NCBI GenBank assembly: GCA_001931905.2
Contig: MSJI02000005.1
Span: forward strand, 1 to 64,000
Origin: Cladosporium sp. IMV 00045
Taxonomy: Eukaryota > Ascomycota > Dothideomycetes > Cladosporiales > Cladosporiaceae
DNA length: 64,000 nt
Direction of reading: 5' to 3'
Shown: positions 31,251 through 40,736 of the stretch, piece by piece
Layout of the letters: each line of letters opens with the position of its first letter
Numbering within the stretch: the first letter of the stretch is position 1
The notes under the pieces: generated by a model
Databases searched by the model: none
What the model was told of the DNA's origin: nothing
The model's input: only the letters and a program-made list of their open reading frames with translations
Translations under genes and position numbers: made by a program

Positions 31251-32876
31251 ATGTCACACAAAGTCGTCGTCACTGGCGACATCAATGGCAAATTGAGCGA
31301 TTTTTTCTCGAAACTCTCAACCCTTCAGTCAAGGCAGCAATTCGCATTCGCCCTCATTGCTGGCAATCTCTTTGCGAACCCCGACACCATCACTCCAGAC
31401 GAAGCTGAAGACCTTGCCAAACTCATCAAAGGGGAGATCGAAGTACCAGTGACAACCTACTTTTCGATTGGAAGACGCGCCTTACCCCAGACGGTCATCG
31501 AGAAACTCAACAGCAGCGATGGCGAGTTGTGCACAAACTTGATCGCACTTGGACGTAAAGGTCGCGTCAAGACTTCCGAAGGCTTCAATATCGTGGCCAT
31601 TGGCGGTCAGCACCGTCAAAGCCAAGAAACCCTCGAAGCTTACTCCGCCGCGTACACCGACAAGGACGCAAGCACCGCGAAGGGCTACAATGATGCCGAC
31701 ATCCTCGTGACGAGCGAGTGGCCCGCCGGCGTGCGCGATGGGTCAAAGACCAAGTTTGACGCAAATGAGCCCTCAAGCTCAGAAGTACTCTCAGAACTCT
31801 GTACAGCACTGAAGCCCCGATATCACTTCTCAACCTCAGAAACGTTCTGGGAACGCGAGCCTTTCTTCCACCAGAGCGACCCACCCCGACCCATCACACG
31901 CTTCCTCAGCCTGGCTCCGTTCGGCAACGCCACTAAATCAAAATGGATCTACGCCTTCAGCCTGGAACCCTCAGCAGAGCCGCCTCAACATCTCCCAGCA
32001 GAGACAACCGCATCACCCCTCCTCCTAACCCGCAAGCGTAAAGCGCTCGACACCCAAGAAAGCACGTACAACTCCCTCCGATTCTCCGACAGCCACCACG
32101 ATCGACCTCGCGGCGGGCACAACAAGCGCCGAAAAGGCGGCCCACCCGATCCCGCCGAATGCTACTTCTGCCTCTCCAACCCCCACTGCGAATCGCACAT
32201 GATCGGCTCCATCGGCGAAGACGCCTACCTAACAACCGCCAAAGGCCCCCTCCCCCTCCCCACCACCTTCCCAGACCTCGGACCCAAATTCCCAGGCCAC
32301 ATCCTAATCATCCCCGTCTCCCACACGCCCACGATCGCCGCCATCGAAGAGCCCGAAGTCCGCTCACGCGTCGAAACCGAGATGCAAAAGTACCGCACGA
32401 GCCTACACAGCATGCTCTCCACCGTGAGCAAAGATCCCAGCACAGACACCGCGCGCCTCGGCGCCGTGACGTGGGAAATCTCGCGCGGCAGCGGCGTGCA
32501 CACGCACTGGCAATTCATGCCGGTGCCAGCCTCCATGATAACTCGCGGACTCGTCGAGGCAGGCTTCCAAGTGGAAGCGGAGAACGCGTCGTACCCGACA
32601 AAGTTCGCGACGAAAGCGGCAGAAATGGCATCCGCGGAGGAAGGGGATTATTTCAAAGTGATGATCTGGTCGGAGACGGTGCGCAAGGAAATGGTGCTGC
32701 CGCTGGACGCGACGTTCCGGTTCGACTTGCAGTTTGGGCGGCGCGTGATGGGCAAGTTGCTGGGGTTGGAGAAGCGCACGCACTGGAAGGATTGCGGGCA
32801 GAGTAAGGCGGAGGAGGAAGCGGATTGCGAGGCGTTCAAGCAGGTTTTTGAGCCGTTTGATTTTACGGCGCAGTAG
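31251..32876 (+). CDS. CWF19-like / Drn1 debranching-associated protein (copy A)
   Basis: Member of the CWF19 (CwfJ) family, which works with the lariat debranching enzyme in intron turnover and spliceosome disassembly. It has 541 residues and no introns. The N-terminal third (MSHKVVVTGDINGKL ... FALIAGNLF) is the metallophosphatase-like domain lacking most metal ligands, as in Drn1. A basic linker (RGGHNKRRKGG) leads to CwfJ_C_1, with CYFCLSNP and a HIT-like GHILIIPVSHTP, then GVHTHWQFMPVP. CwfJ_C_2 follows to the end. ATG 31251 is chosen; the frame runs nine codons further upstream but that part is absent from the copy B alignment. Confidence 0.9.
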   Translation: MSHKVVVTGDINGKLSDFFSKLSTLQSRQQFAFALIAGNLFANPDTITPDEAEDLAKLIKGEIEVPVTTYFSIGRRALPQTVIEKLNSSDGELCTNLIALGRKGRVKTSEGFNIVAIGGQHRQSQETLEAYSAAYTDKDASTAKGYNDADILVTSEWPAGVRDGSKTKFDANEPSSSEVLSELCTALKPRYHFSTSETFWEREPFFHQSDPPRPITRFLSLAPFGNATKSKWIYAFSLEPSAEPPQHLPAETTASPLLLTRKRKALDTQESTYNSLRFSDSHHDRPRGGHNKRRKGGPPDPAECYFCLSNPHCESHMIGSIGEDAYLTTAKGPLPLPTTFPDLGPKFPGHILIIPVSHTPTIAAIEEPEVRSRVETEMQKYRTSLHSMLSTVSKDPSTDTARLGAVTWEISRGSGVHTHWQFMPVPASMITRGLVEAGFQVEAENASYPTKFATKAAEMASAEEGDYFKVMIWSETVRKEMVLPLDATFRFDLQFGRRVMGKLLGLEKRTHWKDCGQSKAEEEADCEAFKQVFEPFDFTAQ

Positions 32877-33244
32877 GTTGATTGGATTAAAAGAAGCAGG
32901 GCTGTGTGATTTCTTGCGGCGGCCCTGCTTCGTGAAGCGAGGGCGAGGAGGTTCGGACTGATGTGCGACGTGTAAGAATAAGCGTATCATTAATTATCAA
33001 ATTTGTAAACATCAGCAAACAACCCAGCCCGTATTGCCATCAAAGGCTAAATCATAACACATAAAACGCAGCATTAACAATCACGGTTCCTTCCCTCGTC
33101 CCATCACTGAGTATCTACAGTCTATGCCCCATTCACCCGTAACCCTGCCAAACTTGTAAAGACACAATCACTCGAAGCACCAAAATTAGGTTATCTCGCT
33201 CGTGAGCTACCACATTGACGCAATCTTCCAGCGTATAACTCAAC
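32877..33244. other. Convergent 3' region (copy A)
   Basis: This 368-nt stretch lies between the CWF19-like stop and the stop of the next gene on the other strand. No gene is seen. Confidence 0.5.
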
Positions 33245-34999
33245 TCATCTCAGCCCAGCGAAAACACCCTCATCAAGTCCTCGAGCAACCAAATCATCCG
33301 GCCTTACACTCTGTCTCTTATTCCAATCTCTCTCATGTTGCCCGTAAAGCGCTTGCACAGTGGGACTCATACCGCTCATAGTTTGCTGGGAGGCACGCTT
33401 GCTGACATCCTTCGAAGGCGACAGGGTCCTGGGTGGCATCGAACCGGGCTGGCGCGTGGCCTGTGAGTGCAGAGATGTGCGGCTGTTGTTGGTCACTACT
33501 GTGGGACGCTGTTGGTACACCAGGCTGTGCTGCTTTTGTTGCTGCTGGTGGTTGGGCATGATTAGGGATGAGCGGGAGATGTTGGCGGACGGAGGAGGTT
33601 GGGCGAGGGACTGGCGGGAGTTGTTGGCACTGGGAGAGTAAGAAGAGTGAGGAGTGATCAAGTGCGAATTTCGATCGTGAGCAGTGTGGTAGGTTGCTGG
33701 TGTTGAAGTGCCGGAGTTGGAGCCGGTGGAGGGTTTGTAGGTGGCAGGGGTATTAGCGCCTGTTGGCGTGCGGGCGTGCGGAGAAGAGTTTCGTGAGAAG
33801 TTCAGAGACTGCCGTCGAGAAGAGTCTGCGCTGTTGTTCGTGACAATGCTGTCTAGGTTGTTTCCATTGCGGCCCTGAGGGCTCTTGGAGCGTGCAGCCT
33901 CCGGGCTGACAGTTCGGATGGTGCTACTATACGGAGCGGGATAGACTGAGAACTTGGAAAATCGTTTATTGCGAATAGCGATATCTGCCTCCCTGCCGTG
34001 ACGGACAGTGGGCGATGGCGCTGCAAGGGAATCGTCTTCGTTGGTCGGACCGGTAATGACCTCGTGCTCATCGTCTGCTTCCCAGCTGTGAGCACTGCCG
34101 CCATTCGGGGCACTGCGGTCACCACTGTTTGGAGCATTAGCCGGATTGAGGTTGGTGGTTTGTAGTGTTATGCCGTTAGATACTGGTTCTGCTTTGCCAT
34201 TCGGCGTTTGAGACTGTTGAGCAGTTGGACTGCTTATTGGAGGCGTTTTGGGTGTGGACTGTGGGCTTGATGGTGAGTCGCGAACGCGTGATCGACTGCC
34301 GGAAAGTCAGCTTACGGTTGGAGTGAGCAACACAATGTTGTGTTGGGCTCACCTTTTCCTTCTCGCAACCGAGCTGAACAGTTTCTTGATACCCCTCGGC
34401 TGCTCTCCTTGAGGCGACTGGTTTGGCTGGCCCTGCGGTTCCGTCAATGGCTTCGTAGGTACCGTATGGCCGCTGCTGCGAGCTGCGCTGTAACTATCCA
34501 CTTGTCGTGATTGACGTTCAGGCTCTTGGTATGTCACTGGGAGCACACGCTCCTCTTGTTGTGCCAGTTCCGCAGTTGTGGGTGCCCATCTCTCCTCATC
34601 TCCACAGACAACAATGTACCAAGCCACCTTCTCTTCCGGTGCCAATTTGTCCCTCAACTCCATCAAGGAAGCCCACTGATCATTCGGCACGCCTTTCCCT
34701 CGAATGTCATCAATGTCCACACCCAGTTTGACCTCCTCCACCACATCGGCGACATATGCATAAGGTTGGCTTCCTGACCCAGCTGACGTGTCGTTGGGGT
34801 CGTACTGCTCGACGAAGCGCAGATGTTGCAAGTGTTCCATGCTTTCCGGGTACAGGGTATTGAAGTTGTCGAGCATCTCGCGCGTCGTCCCGGGCGCAAC
34901 GAGCCATTCCGCCGCAGAATCCTCGAGGTTGTGTAGGATGATGTGAATGCGGATGGCAGGCCTCGGCCAACGGAAGCCGTGAATGAAGTAGACCGGCAT
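33245..34999 (-). CDS. Conserved filamentous-fungal protein of unknown function (copy A)
   Basis: Exon 1 (34353-34999) and exon 2 (33245-34295) are joined across a 57-nt intron (GTGAGC...GGCAG), giving 565 residues. The N-terminal about 150 residues form a compact conserved domain beginning MPVYFIHGFRWPRPAIRIHI, with FVEQYDPND, YVADVVEEVKLGVD and a closing WYIVVCGDEERWAP. The remaining 400 residues are low-complexity, rich in Ser, Pro, Asn and Gln, with a basic patch (GIKKLFSSVARRKR) at the splice junction. I believe similar N-terminal domains are common in filamentous ascomycetes without an assigned role. The ordered-domain-plus-disordered-tail layout suggests a regulatory or adaptor protein, but that is inference. 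Confidence 0.75.
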
Positions 35000-36216
35000 T
35001 GTATATCGCGTGCGGGACCGAGGTTCGAAGGAGCGTGCGGTTAGGTGGGACTGCGATGGCCTTCGAGGCCGCCTGACGATACGAGCCTTGTCGATGGGCG
35101 GTCAGTGGCCAAGGCTACGTACGAGGATCCAAGAGGAATATCCTTGCGGCTCTGCTGGACTCGCCTGTACCAGACAATTGTGGTGCCAACCGTTGTCCTG
35201 GGATCCACCCACGCGTGGGAGTCGCAATGCGCGGAGATGTGAACCAGTTGGTGGCAGATGGTGAGAGCAAAGAGTAGCGTGAGGTGATTACACAACGAGG
35301 CAGCCTGTACCACAGCAACCGGCAGTCTATCCGCGAGTGTCTCTGAGATCGGGAGGTTCCCTTGGGGCGTGTGAGCAATTGGCCTTGGAAATAATGAGAC
35401 GAGGCCCTTGGGCAGGATTCTTGGGCTCAGCTCGGCGGGTATAGAGAAGGCTCGCTATGGCTACTTTTGCTCGTGCACGCGCCGGGTTAAGATGTTTGTG
35501 ATATTGACTGTTGTCTGTTGACAAGCCTGCGTCGGCAATGCTTGGGTATGGCGGAAGTCTCGCGATCCTGCGTGCGAGATGCCGGTGGGCACAACAATCG
35601 ACGCCGGGGAAGTCTGGCCGAAACTCTACCACTCGATGCCGCGATGATGGATGTGATGAGCAGGCTGACCGTATGTAGAATGATGAGTAGAATTAATAAG
35701 AAATGCTGATGTAAGTGATATCAAATAGCAAGTAAAGATACATGTACATGTGTGAGAATATGACAACATGTAGCAGTGACCGGAGGCAGACACATTACCT
35801 GAACATAAGAGAAAGCGAATGCGCGTGGTTGCCGGTTGCCAGCGCATTCACATTATTCGCTTGCAGTGTGATGTGAGAAGCCTGTTTTGCATTTCTCACA
35901 TGCATCACAGTACATGCTGCACATCTCGTGCTCCCGACCTTTTCTCCTCCCCAAAACCCGGAGCCGGTATCGATTCTGAGGCCAGCATTGAATGTTGATT
36001 TGCCGCGCCATCAACAACGCCTCGTCCGGATTCGGGTGTTTGCGACAGGGATCCCACCACATGTCCGACACGCTATTCCCGAAACACACGATCGAAGCCA
36101 TATCGAGCGAGCGACCAAGACCTGAGCGCTCTGTCTTTGCTGCATCTACCAGCTAGCCACGCAGCGTGTCCACTTCACGGCTCCGCTGCTCCCTCCTCGT
36201 ATTATAGCCGCCAGAC
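35000..36216. other. Divergent upstream region (copy A)
   Basis: 1,217 nt between two start codons. A minus-strand frame at 35853-36101 begins MASIVCFGNSVSDMWWDP and has an ATG-started counterpart at 62194-62412. Its first 29 codons are identical between copies, and copy B carries a 6-codon in-frame insertion. Later differences all change residues and the ends differ by a frameshift, so coding status is doubtful. Another frame at 35041-35313 is shared but looks like leader sequence. Confidence 0.3.
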
Positions 36217-37236
36217 ATGCCCCTTCACTTGCTCGGCAAGAAGTCATGGAACGTCTACAACACCGACAACATCGAGCGCGTGCGACGCGATGAAGCGGAC
36301 GCAAGGGAGCGAGAGGAGGCTGCAGAACAGCGCATGCAGGAGCAAGATGCCGAGCGACGTATGGCGCTGCTGCGAGGCGAGAAGCCTCCCGATCTACCGC
36401 CGCCGGAAGAGCCGGCAGAAAATGTGCATGGGCTTAAGCGAAGAGACGGTGGAGCTGTGACACATGAACGAAAAAGAAGAAGGTTGAAAGGCGAGGATGA
36501 GACAGACAGGGAAATGCGATATGCACGCGAGAATGCTGAAGCTGGAGGTCGGGCGCGAGAGACACTGCGGGCGGCGTCGAGGAAAGGCGATGATGCGCCT
36601 TTGCAAGACCACGCTGGGCATATACAGCTTGTCTCTGGGCCAGACGAGCGGACTCCACGCAAGGCAGAAGCAACAAAGGAAGAGAAGACGCAAGCGCGGA
36701 AGAAGGAAACCGAGGAAGGGCACGGCATGCGCTTCTCCGATGCTGCTGGATATCGGAAAGGGACAAACAAGCCTTGGTATGCTACCTCTGATACTCGTGG
36801 ACGTGAGGACGACAGTAAGTCAACGAGCGAGCTAGTACTTGCCGAAGTCCAAGGTAGGGATGTTTGGGGCAATGAGGATCCTCGTCGTAAAGAGCGAGAA
36901 AGGAGCCGCATCGTCAGCAATGATCCGTTCGCGATGATGCAACAGGCGCAGCGACAACTGAAGCAAAGTGAGGGCGATAGGGAGAAGTGGAAGCAAGAGC
37001 GCGAGAAGGAGATTCGAGAGCAGAGGCGTGAAGATGAGAGGAGAAGAAGACACGAGAGAAAGCACGATGCAAGGCGACATAGGCGACGAGAAGAAGAGGA
37101 TGATCTTGAAGGTTTTAGTCTTGATGGACCGGCGAAGGAGTCGAGAAGCCATCGCAGTGATTCCGACAGACACCGGCGGCACAGGCATTCACGTCGAAGA
37201 AGCAGGAGTCGGTCAAGGGAGCGTCGTCAAACTTGA
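36217..37236 (+). CDS. LENG1-like protein with Cir_N domain and RS-rich tail (copy A)
   Basis: Nuclear protein of the LENG1/Cir_N group, 339 residues without introns. The N-terminal Cir_N motif reads KKSWNVYNTDNIERVRRDEA (residues 8-27), followed by a long charged helix. The middle is Lys/Glu/Arg-rich with a conserved FSDAAGYRKG block. The C-terminus is a classical Arg/Ser repeat region (RHSRRRSRSRSRERR), typical of splicing-associated proteins. Human LENG1 and related Cir_N proteins are linked to spliceosomal complexes; that role here is inferred from family and tail composition. The copy B protein is 340 residues. Confidence 0.8.
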   Translation: MPLHLLGKKSWNVYNTDNIERVRRDEADAREREEAAEQRMQEQDAERRMALLRGEKPPDLPPPEEPAENVHGLKRRDGGAVTHERKRRRLKGEDETDREMRYARENAEAGGRARETLRAASRKGDDAPLQDHAGHIQLVSGPDERTPRKAEATKEEKTQARKKETEEGHGMRFSDAAGYRKGTNKPWYATSDTRGREDDSKSTSELVLAEVQGRDVWGNEDPRRKERERSRIVSNDPFAMMQQAQRQLKQSEGDREKWKQEREKEIREQRREDERRRRHERKHDARRHRRREEEDDLEGFSLDGPAKESRSHRSDSDRHRRHRHSRRRSRSRSRERRQT

Positions 37237-38492
37237 GATGCAAGTAGTCTTATATGATGGGCCGGAGATTTCTGGCTGAAACGAAGATATGAATCACGAT
37301 AGCAATTTGCGTACTAGGCATATTATGGCGTTATGGAAGTGCATCCACAATTCTTCCGGCGGGATATCTTCTTGTTGGGTGCTCTGAGTCGATTATCCGT
37401 CGGCAAAAGATATGCGTTGGGATCCAAGTTGATGGTGTGAAATATTGGCGGTGGGTAAAACGCTCGTATCTAGTTCTACACGGGATTCAACAGTCGAGAC
37501 GACAATTTTGAAGTAATGTAGCCTTCGCATAGAGGAAGTTGGCCGCGCAATAGGCGAAGTGAGGTTGGCATCCTGTGTTAAGATGGACGGAAAGTGCATC
37601 TCCCAGAGCGCCTTCCTTTGAAACTGAGCGTTAACCTTCCCACGACTTCACCCTTCTCTATAGCAGGCAATATTTGATTTATTTACTCAGGCGGCTTCCT
37701 AGAGACCGACCTTCTGCAACAATTCCCAGCCATCGTGAACAATGGCTGTCCGATCTCGGAAGTCTTGACAAGCAAGACACTGCCAGATCCCAGGAACAAT
37801 CATTGCTCATACGACCGTCCGCCGTGGATTCGAGGAAACGCCGAAGCCGAAGACCAACACCATGAATTTGCTAGACGAGATGCTGGTGTCCGCAATAGAA
37901 TTTGTATGAGAGATTCAAAGGGTGGACAGATTCCAAGGATGAGCAGCAATCACAAAACATCTTCAAGTGAGCTCTTGTTTAGGCTTCATGCAATCTTATG
38001 AGCCGCTCGCGTCGCAAGTTCGCTTACGGCCCCCAACAAGTCGTTGTTCGGGCTTCCATGTCGGAAACAGATCTCCGTGAATCACATCTACACTTAGCCG
38101 CAACCGCCGTCACCTCCGACTTTGGGCAGAAAACATAGATTGGTTTCAGCCGCCGACACATGGCTGCATTGCAAGTCCGCATGTCAAGAAAGCCGCCGCG
38201 CGCCAACATCCGACTCTTCCAAGCACATTCGGCCATCGGACGGTCCTGCCTAATACGCCGACGGGTGCGTGCACGTGAGAGTTACTCGCGCCAGCGAACA
38301 GCGAACAGCGAGCGAGACACGGACTTGGTGGGATGAGATGATGAAAGCATCGCCGCTGGCGGAGGGTCACCCTCAGCCCCGCGGATAAATCAAAACGGTT
38401 GCCATGCGGGCAGAGCAGCGTCATGGGCGTCTCAGCCTTTCAACACCGGAGATGCCTAACGAACAGTGCTCGGCCAAGCGCACGGCGAAATA
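37237..38492. other. End of copy A and single-copy stretch before the gap
   Basis: Homology with copy B can be followed to about 37,690 (B reaches the window edge there). Immediately after an acceptor-like TTTACTCAG, about 37,691-37,969 is open in one plus frame (FLETDLLQQFPAIV ... NRICMRDSKGG) and ends at a GTGAGC donor-like site, so it could be an internal exon of an unseen gene. The remaining 500 nt up to the Ns holds nothing recognised. Confidence 0.3.
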
Positions 38493-38512
38493 NNNNNNNN
38501 NNNNNNNNNNNN
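38493..38512. other. Assembly gap (20 N)
   Basis: Twenty consecutive N, most likely a placeholder of arbitrary size between contigs. It lies between the end of the copy A side and a 3' LTR-like sequence, so transposon sequence may be missing here. Confidence 0.95.
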
Positions 38513-38581
38513 CAAACCACGCCCGCAGACGATACCGTAAGTATGAAAGTGCCAGGAGTCACTTGTCTAGAAGGAGGGTAA

Positions 38582-38797
38582 TGTCACGGGCCTGGCCTGT
38601 GACATGCCGATAGTGTTCCTGCTTGCAGGATGGCAGGTGAGCCGAGGATCGGCTTCACCTGCGAACTCTGTTCTGAACCTCATTCGTAGCTCTTCGAGCT
38701 ACGTCCTTGTCATAGAACCTGTCTGTAGGTTGGCCGTGGTAGACCGTATCTATTCCTGTTTGCATCTACACCTACGTCCCGACTCCCGCCCGTGACA
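38582..38797 (+). mobile_element. LTR-like sequence, probably the 3' LTR of a retrotransposon
   Basis: 216 bp beginning TGTCACGGGCC and ending GCCCGTGACA, so it has the TG...CA ends and matching inverted termini of an LTR. The first 23 bp (38582-38604) are almost a perfect palindrome. A purine-rich tract (AGAAGGAGGG) lies directly upstream, where a polypurine tract precedes a 3' LTR. The flanking 5-mers (GGTAA left, CTAGG right) do not match, which fits one end of a longer element rather than a solo LTR with target duplication. Two more hairpins lie inside, around 38,634-38,660 and 38,685-38,703. The 69 nt between the Ns and this LTR would be internal element sequence. No internal gene is visible. 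Confidence 0.6.
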
Positions 38798-38834
38798 CTA
38801 GGAATGCATCATGGCGTCTTCCCTTGAGAACCAC

Positions 38835-39089
38835 TCAGACCCAGAACTGATGAACCGCAACAGGGACCACACCGCTGATGAAAATGTTGAACAGAAGGTC
38901 GACTCCAGTGGAATCTGAAGATGATCTTGTGTGGATCGAAACAGATACTGCGCCAGCCACTAAGCGGCCCATCATCAGGAACGCAAACTCTGCATCCACC
39001 GGTGCCACTTCTAGAACTATTGCTTCGTTCAGGGCGTTCAGAAACGCAGCGATTGCGATGGTGGTCAAAATGACATGGACTTCGCGCAT
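38835..39089 (-). CDS. Small predicted membrane protein (copy B)
   Basis: Counterpart of 13899-14153, also 84 residues from ATG 39089. In this copy the frame extends upstream to an ATG at 39191, but that extension is not shared, so the inner ATG is preferred. Replacements relative to copy A are few and leave the hydrophobic segments intact. It begins only 38 bp after the LTR-like element, whose insertion would affect its 3' end rather than its promoter. Confidence 0.42.
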   Translation of the reverse strand: MREVHVILTTIAIAAFLNALNEAIVLEVAPVDAEFAFLMMGRLVAGAVSVSIHTRSSSDSTGVDLLFNIFISGVVPVAVHQFWV

Positions 39090-39857
39090 GCTGCAGGTGC
39101 TTGTTGGTGGCGGGGCTTGCGATGGCGTGGTCAAGGACTGATGTGCTGTGAAAGTGATGTGCCTGCGATGCGAGGAACGCGCGCGGATCATATCATTTCG
39201 AAAGAGGATGTCTCCGTGATCAATTGTGACCAGTCAGATTCTCCTTGCGTGAATCCTTCTTGCAAATCAAGCTCGGTGAAGCTCCGGCGCCGTTGCACTG
39301 TATCGCCAGTAGTGCAAATGCGCGATATATGAAGTGCCACGGCTCGGCAATTGCATGCTGGGTACCGAATGCCCTTTCGGAGGCCCCGTTCTCAGCTCAT
39401 ACATGCATCCATGGCCGTGTCGATGAACATGGCGATCTTGACCGCAGAGACTTGTCCAACGAGGCTCGCTGTGGAAGTTGTCTACCAGGCATCGAAAAGC
39501 CGAGAAGGGCAATATACGACTGGTCCATTTTGATCCATGTTCAGAGATTGTGGCCAACAGAGCTGTAAGAAAACAACTGGTGTATGCATAGCATGGGCTG
39601 AAGGTGCGATGTAAACATCAAATGCTGGTGATGTTGTTCATGTTACAAGCGAGCTGAAAGTCGGCTCAGCCACCGCTTGAAGTCGCGTGATGATGACGCA
39701 ACAGCTCAGCCCAGGCAGTCGCATTCTCCCGCCAGCTCTATACCTTCATGTTACCTCACACCACTTCACTTCATTTCGCCCACATCACCTTGTCACATCA
39801 ACGGGACACAAGACTCTCATAGCAAGCAAGCATCACCCAACCGAGAACACAATCATC
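39090..39857. other. Divergent promoter region (copy B)
   Basis: 768 nt. Alignable with copy A but with several indels. No supported frame. Confidence 0.45.
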
Positions 39858-40243
39858 ATGCTCAACTTCCTCCTCCAACTCTGCCTCGTGGCCCTGTGCC
39901 ACGCCGCGCCGATCGCCGACGAATCGCTCAGCACCATGAGCTCCAACGCCACCCAGTACGGCACTGGCGGCGGCATCATTGGTTTCATCATCCTGGTGTT
40001 GGACATCCTCACGTGGAGTACGTCTCGCTCTTGCTCTCATAATTTCAGTTATACACAGCATGCTAACCGAAGCTCACAGTCGAGGTCCTCAAGTCGAGCC
40101 GCCCTGTCAGCCACAAGCTTCTGTGGTCCATTCTCGTCTTCATCTTCCCCATTGGTGGTCTTATCATTTACTACCTCCTTTCCGATCGTCAAAAGTGGAA
40201 CAACGGAAATGGCTACGAGGTCATCGCGGAGGAGGCAAGGTAG
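39858..40243 (+). CDS. PLDc_N-type two-span membrane protein (copy B)
   Basis: Exons 39858-40017 and 40080-40243 with a 62-nt intron, 107 residues as in copy A. The membrane-spanning half is nearly identical. Changes sit mainly in the signal-like N-terminus (LLLQL to FLLQL, AAL to VAL) and one in the tail (ADEAR to AEEAR). The intron has drifted more than the exons, which supports a working gene. Confidence 0.75.
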
Positions 40244-40736
40244 AGCTGACAGGAGCATGCTGGAGAAAGAAACAGTGGAGTGCTCGACGAAGAGGTGTGA
40301 AGTCCTGTCAAGATCAGAGTTATCATGTTCGGGAGGCGATAAGCACGAGATATGATTTATGATACGGTCGATTTGCTTTAGGGTGCGTTTTGGATATAGC
40401 AATGCCATGGTTGTTTTTTCAATTCATCTGACGCTGTACCCATCGCAAGATCATGGTTCGATGATTCTTCTCTCATTTTGTTTGTGCAGACTCACTCGGA
40501 TATATGACTCACATCTACAGTGCCTCCTTTGAACATGTGCTTCAATAATGGAAGACGAATGCTGGAGAAAACGAGGGTTGCAAACCGAGACAGTAGGATA
40601 TATTGCAGTTGCTATGAAGACATTCAAACATTACTAAAACAAAAGAAATATGCAAGATTGGTGGGAGCTTGCACCTCGACTACGCGCCGATGCCGTTCAG
40701 GCCAGTTGCACGCGATGTTATATACAATCGAGCCTC
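40244..40736. other. Convergent 3' region (copy B)
   Basis: 493 nt, aligned with 15283-15781. No gene is seen. Confidence 0.5.

Larger units (their letters stand above)
13873..37690 (+). repeat. Copy A of a roughly 24-25 kb duplicated block
   Basis: Nine genes in the same order and orientation as in 38799-64000. Homology begins at AGGAATG(T/C)ATCATGG and can be followed to about 37,690, where the window runs out of copy B. Hand-aligned stretches differ by about 3% (within Utp20) to 10% (start of the CWF19-like gene), mostly at synonymous sites. Copy A lacks about 1.6 kb present in copy B (B 45747-47356) and has about 285 bp not in B (about 22,795-23,080). Confidence 0.93.

Noticed and set aside
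35041..35313. Minus frame shared with 61331-61588
   Set aside because: It lies directly upstream of the MPVYF gene start, the N-termini differ between copies, and there is no protein signature. It is more likely a transcribed leader or promoter.
37393..37599. Possible small gene at the end of copy A
   Set aside because: The aligned sequence in copy B is not open in the same frame.
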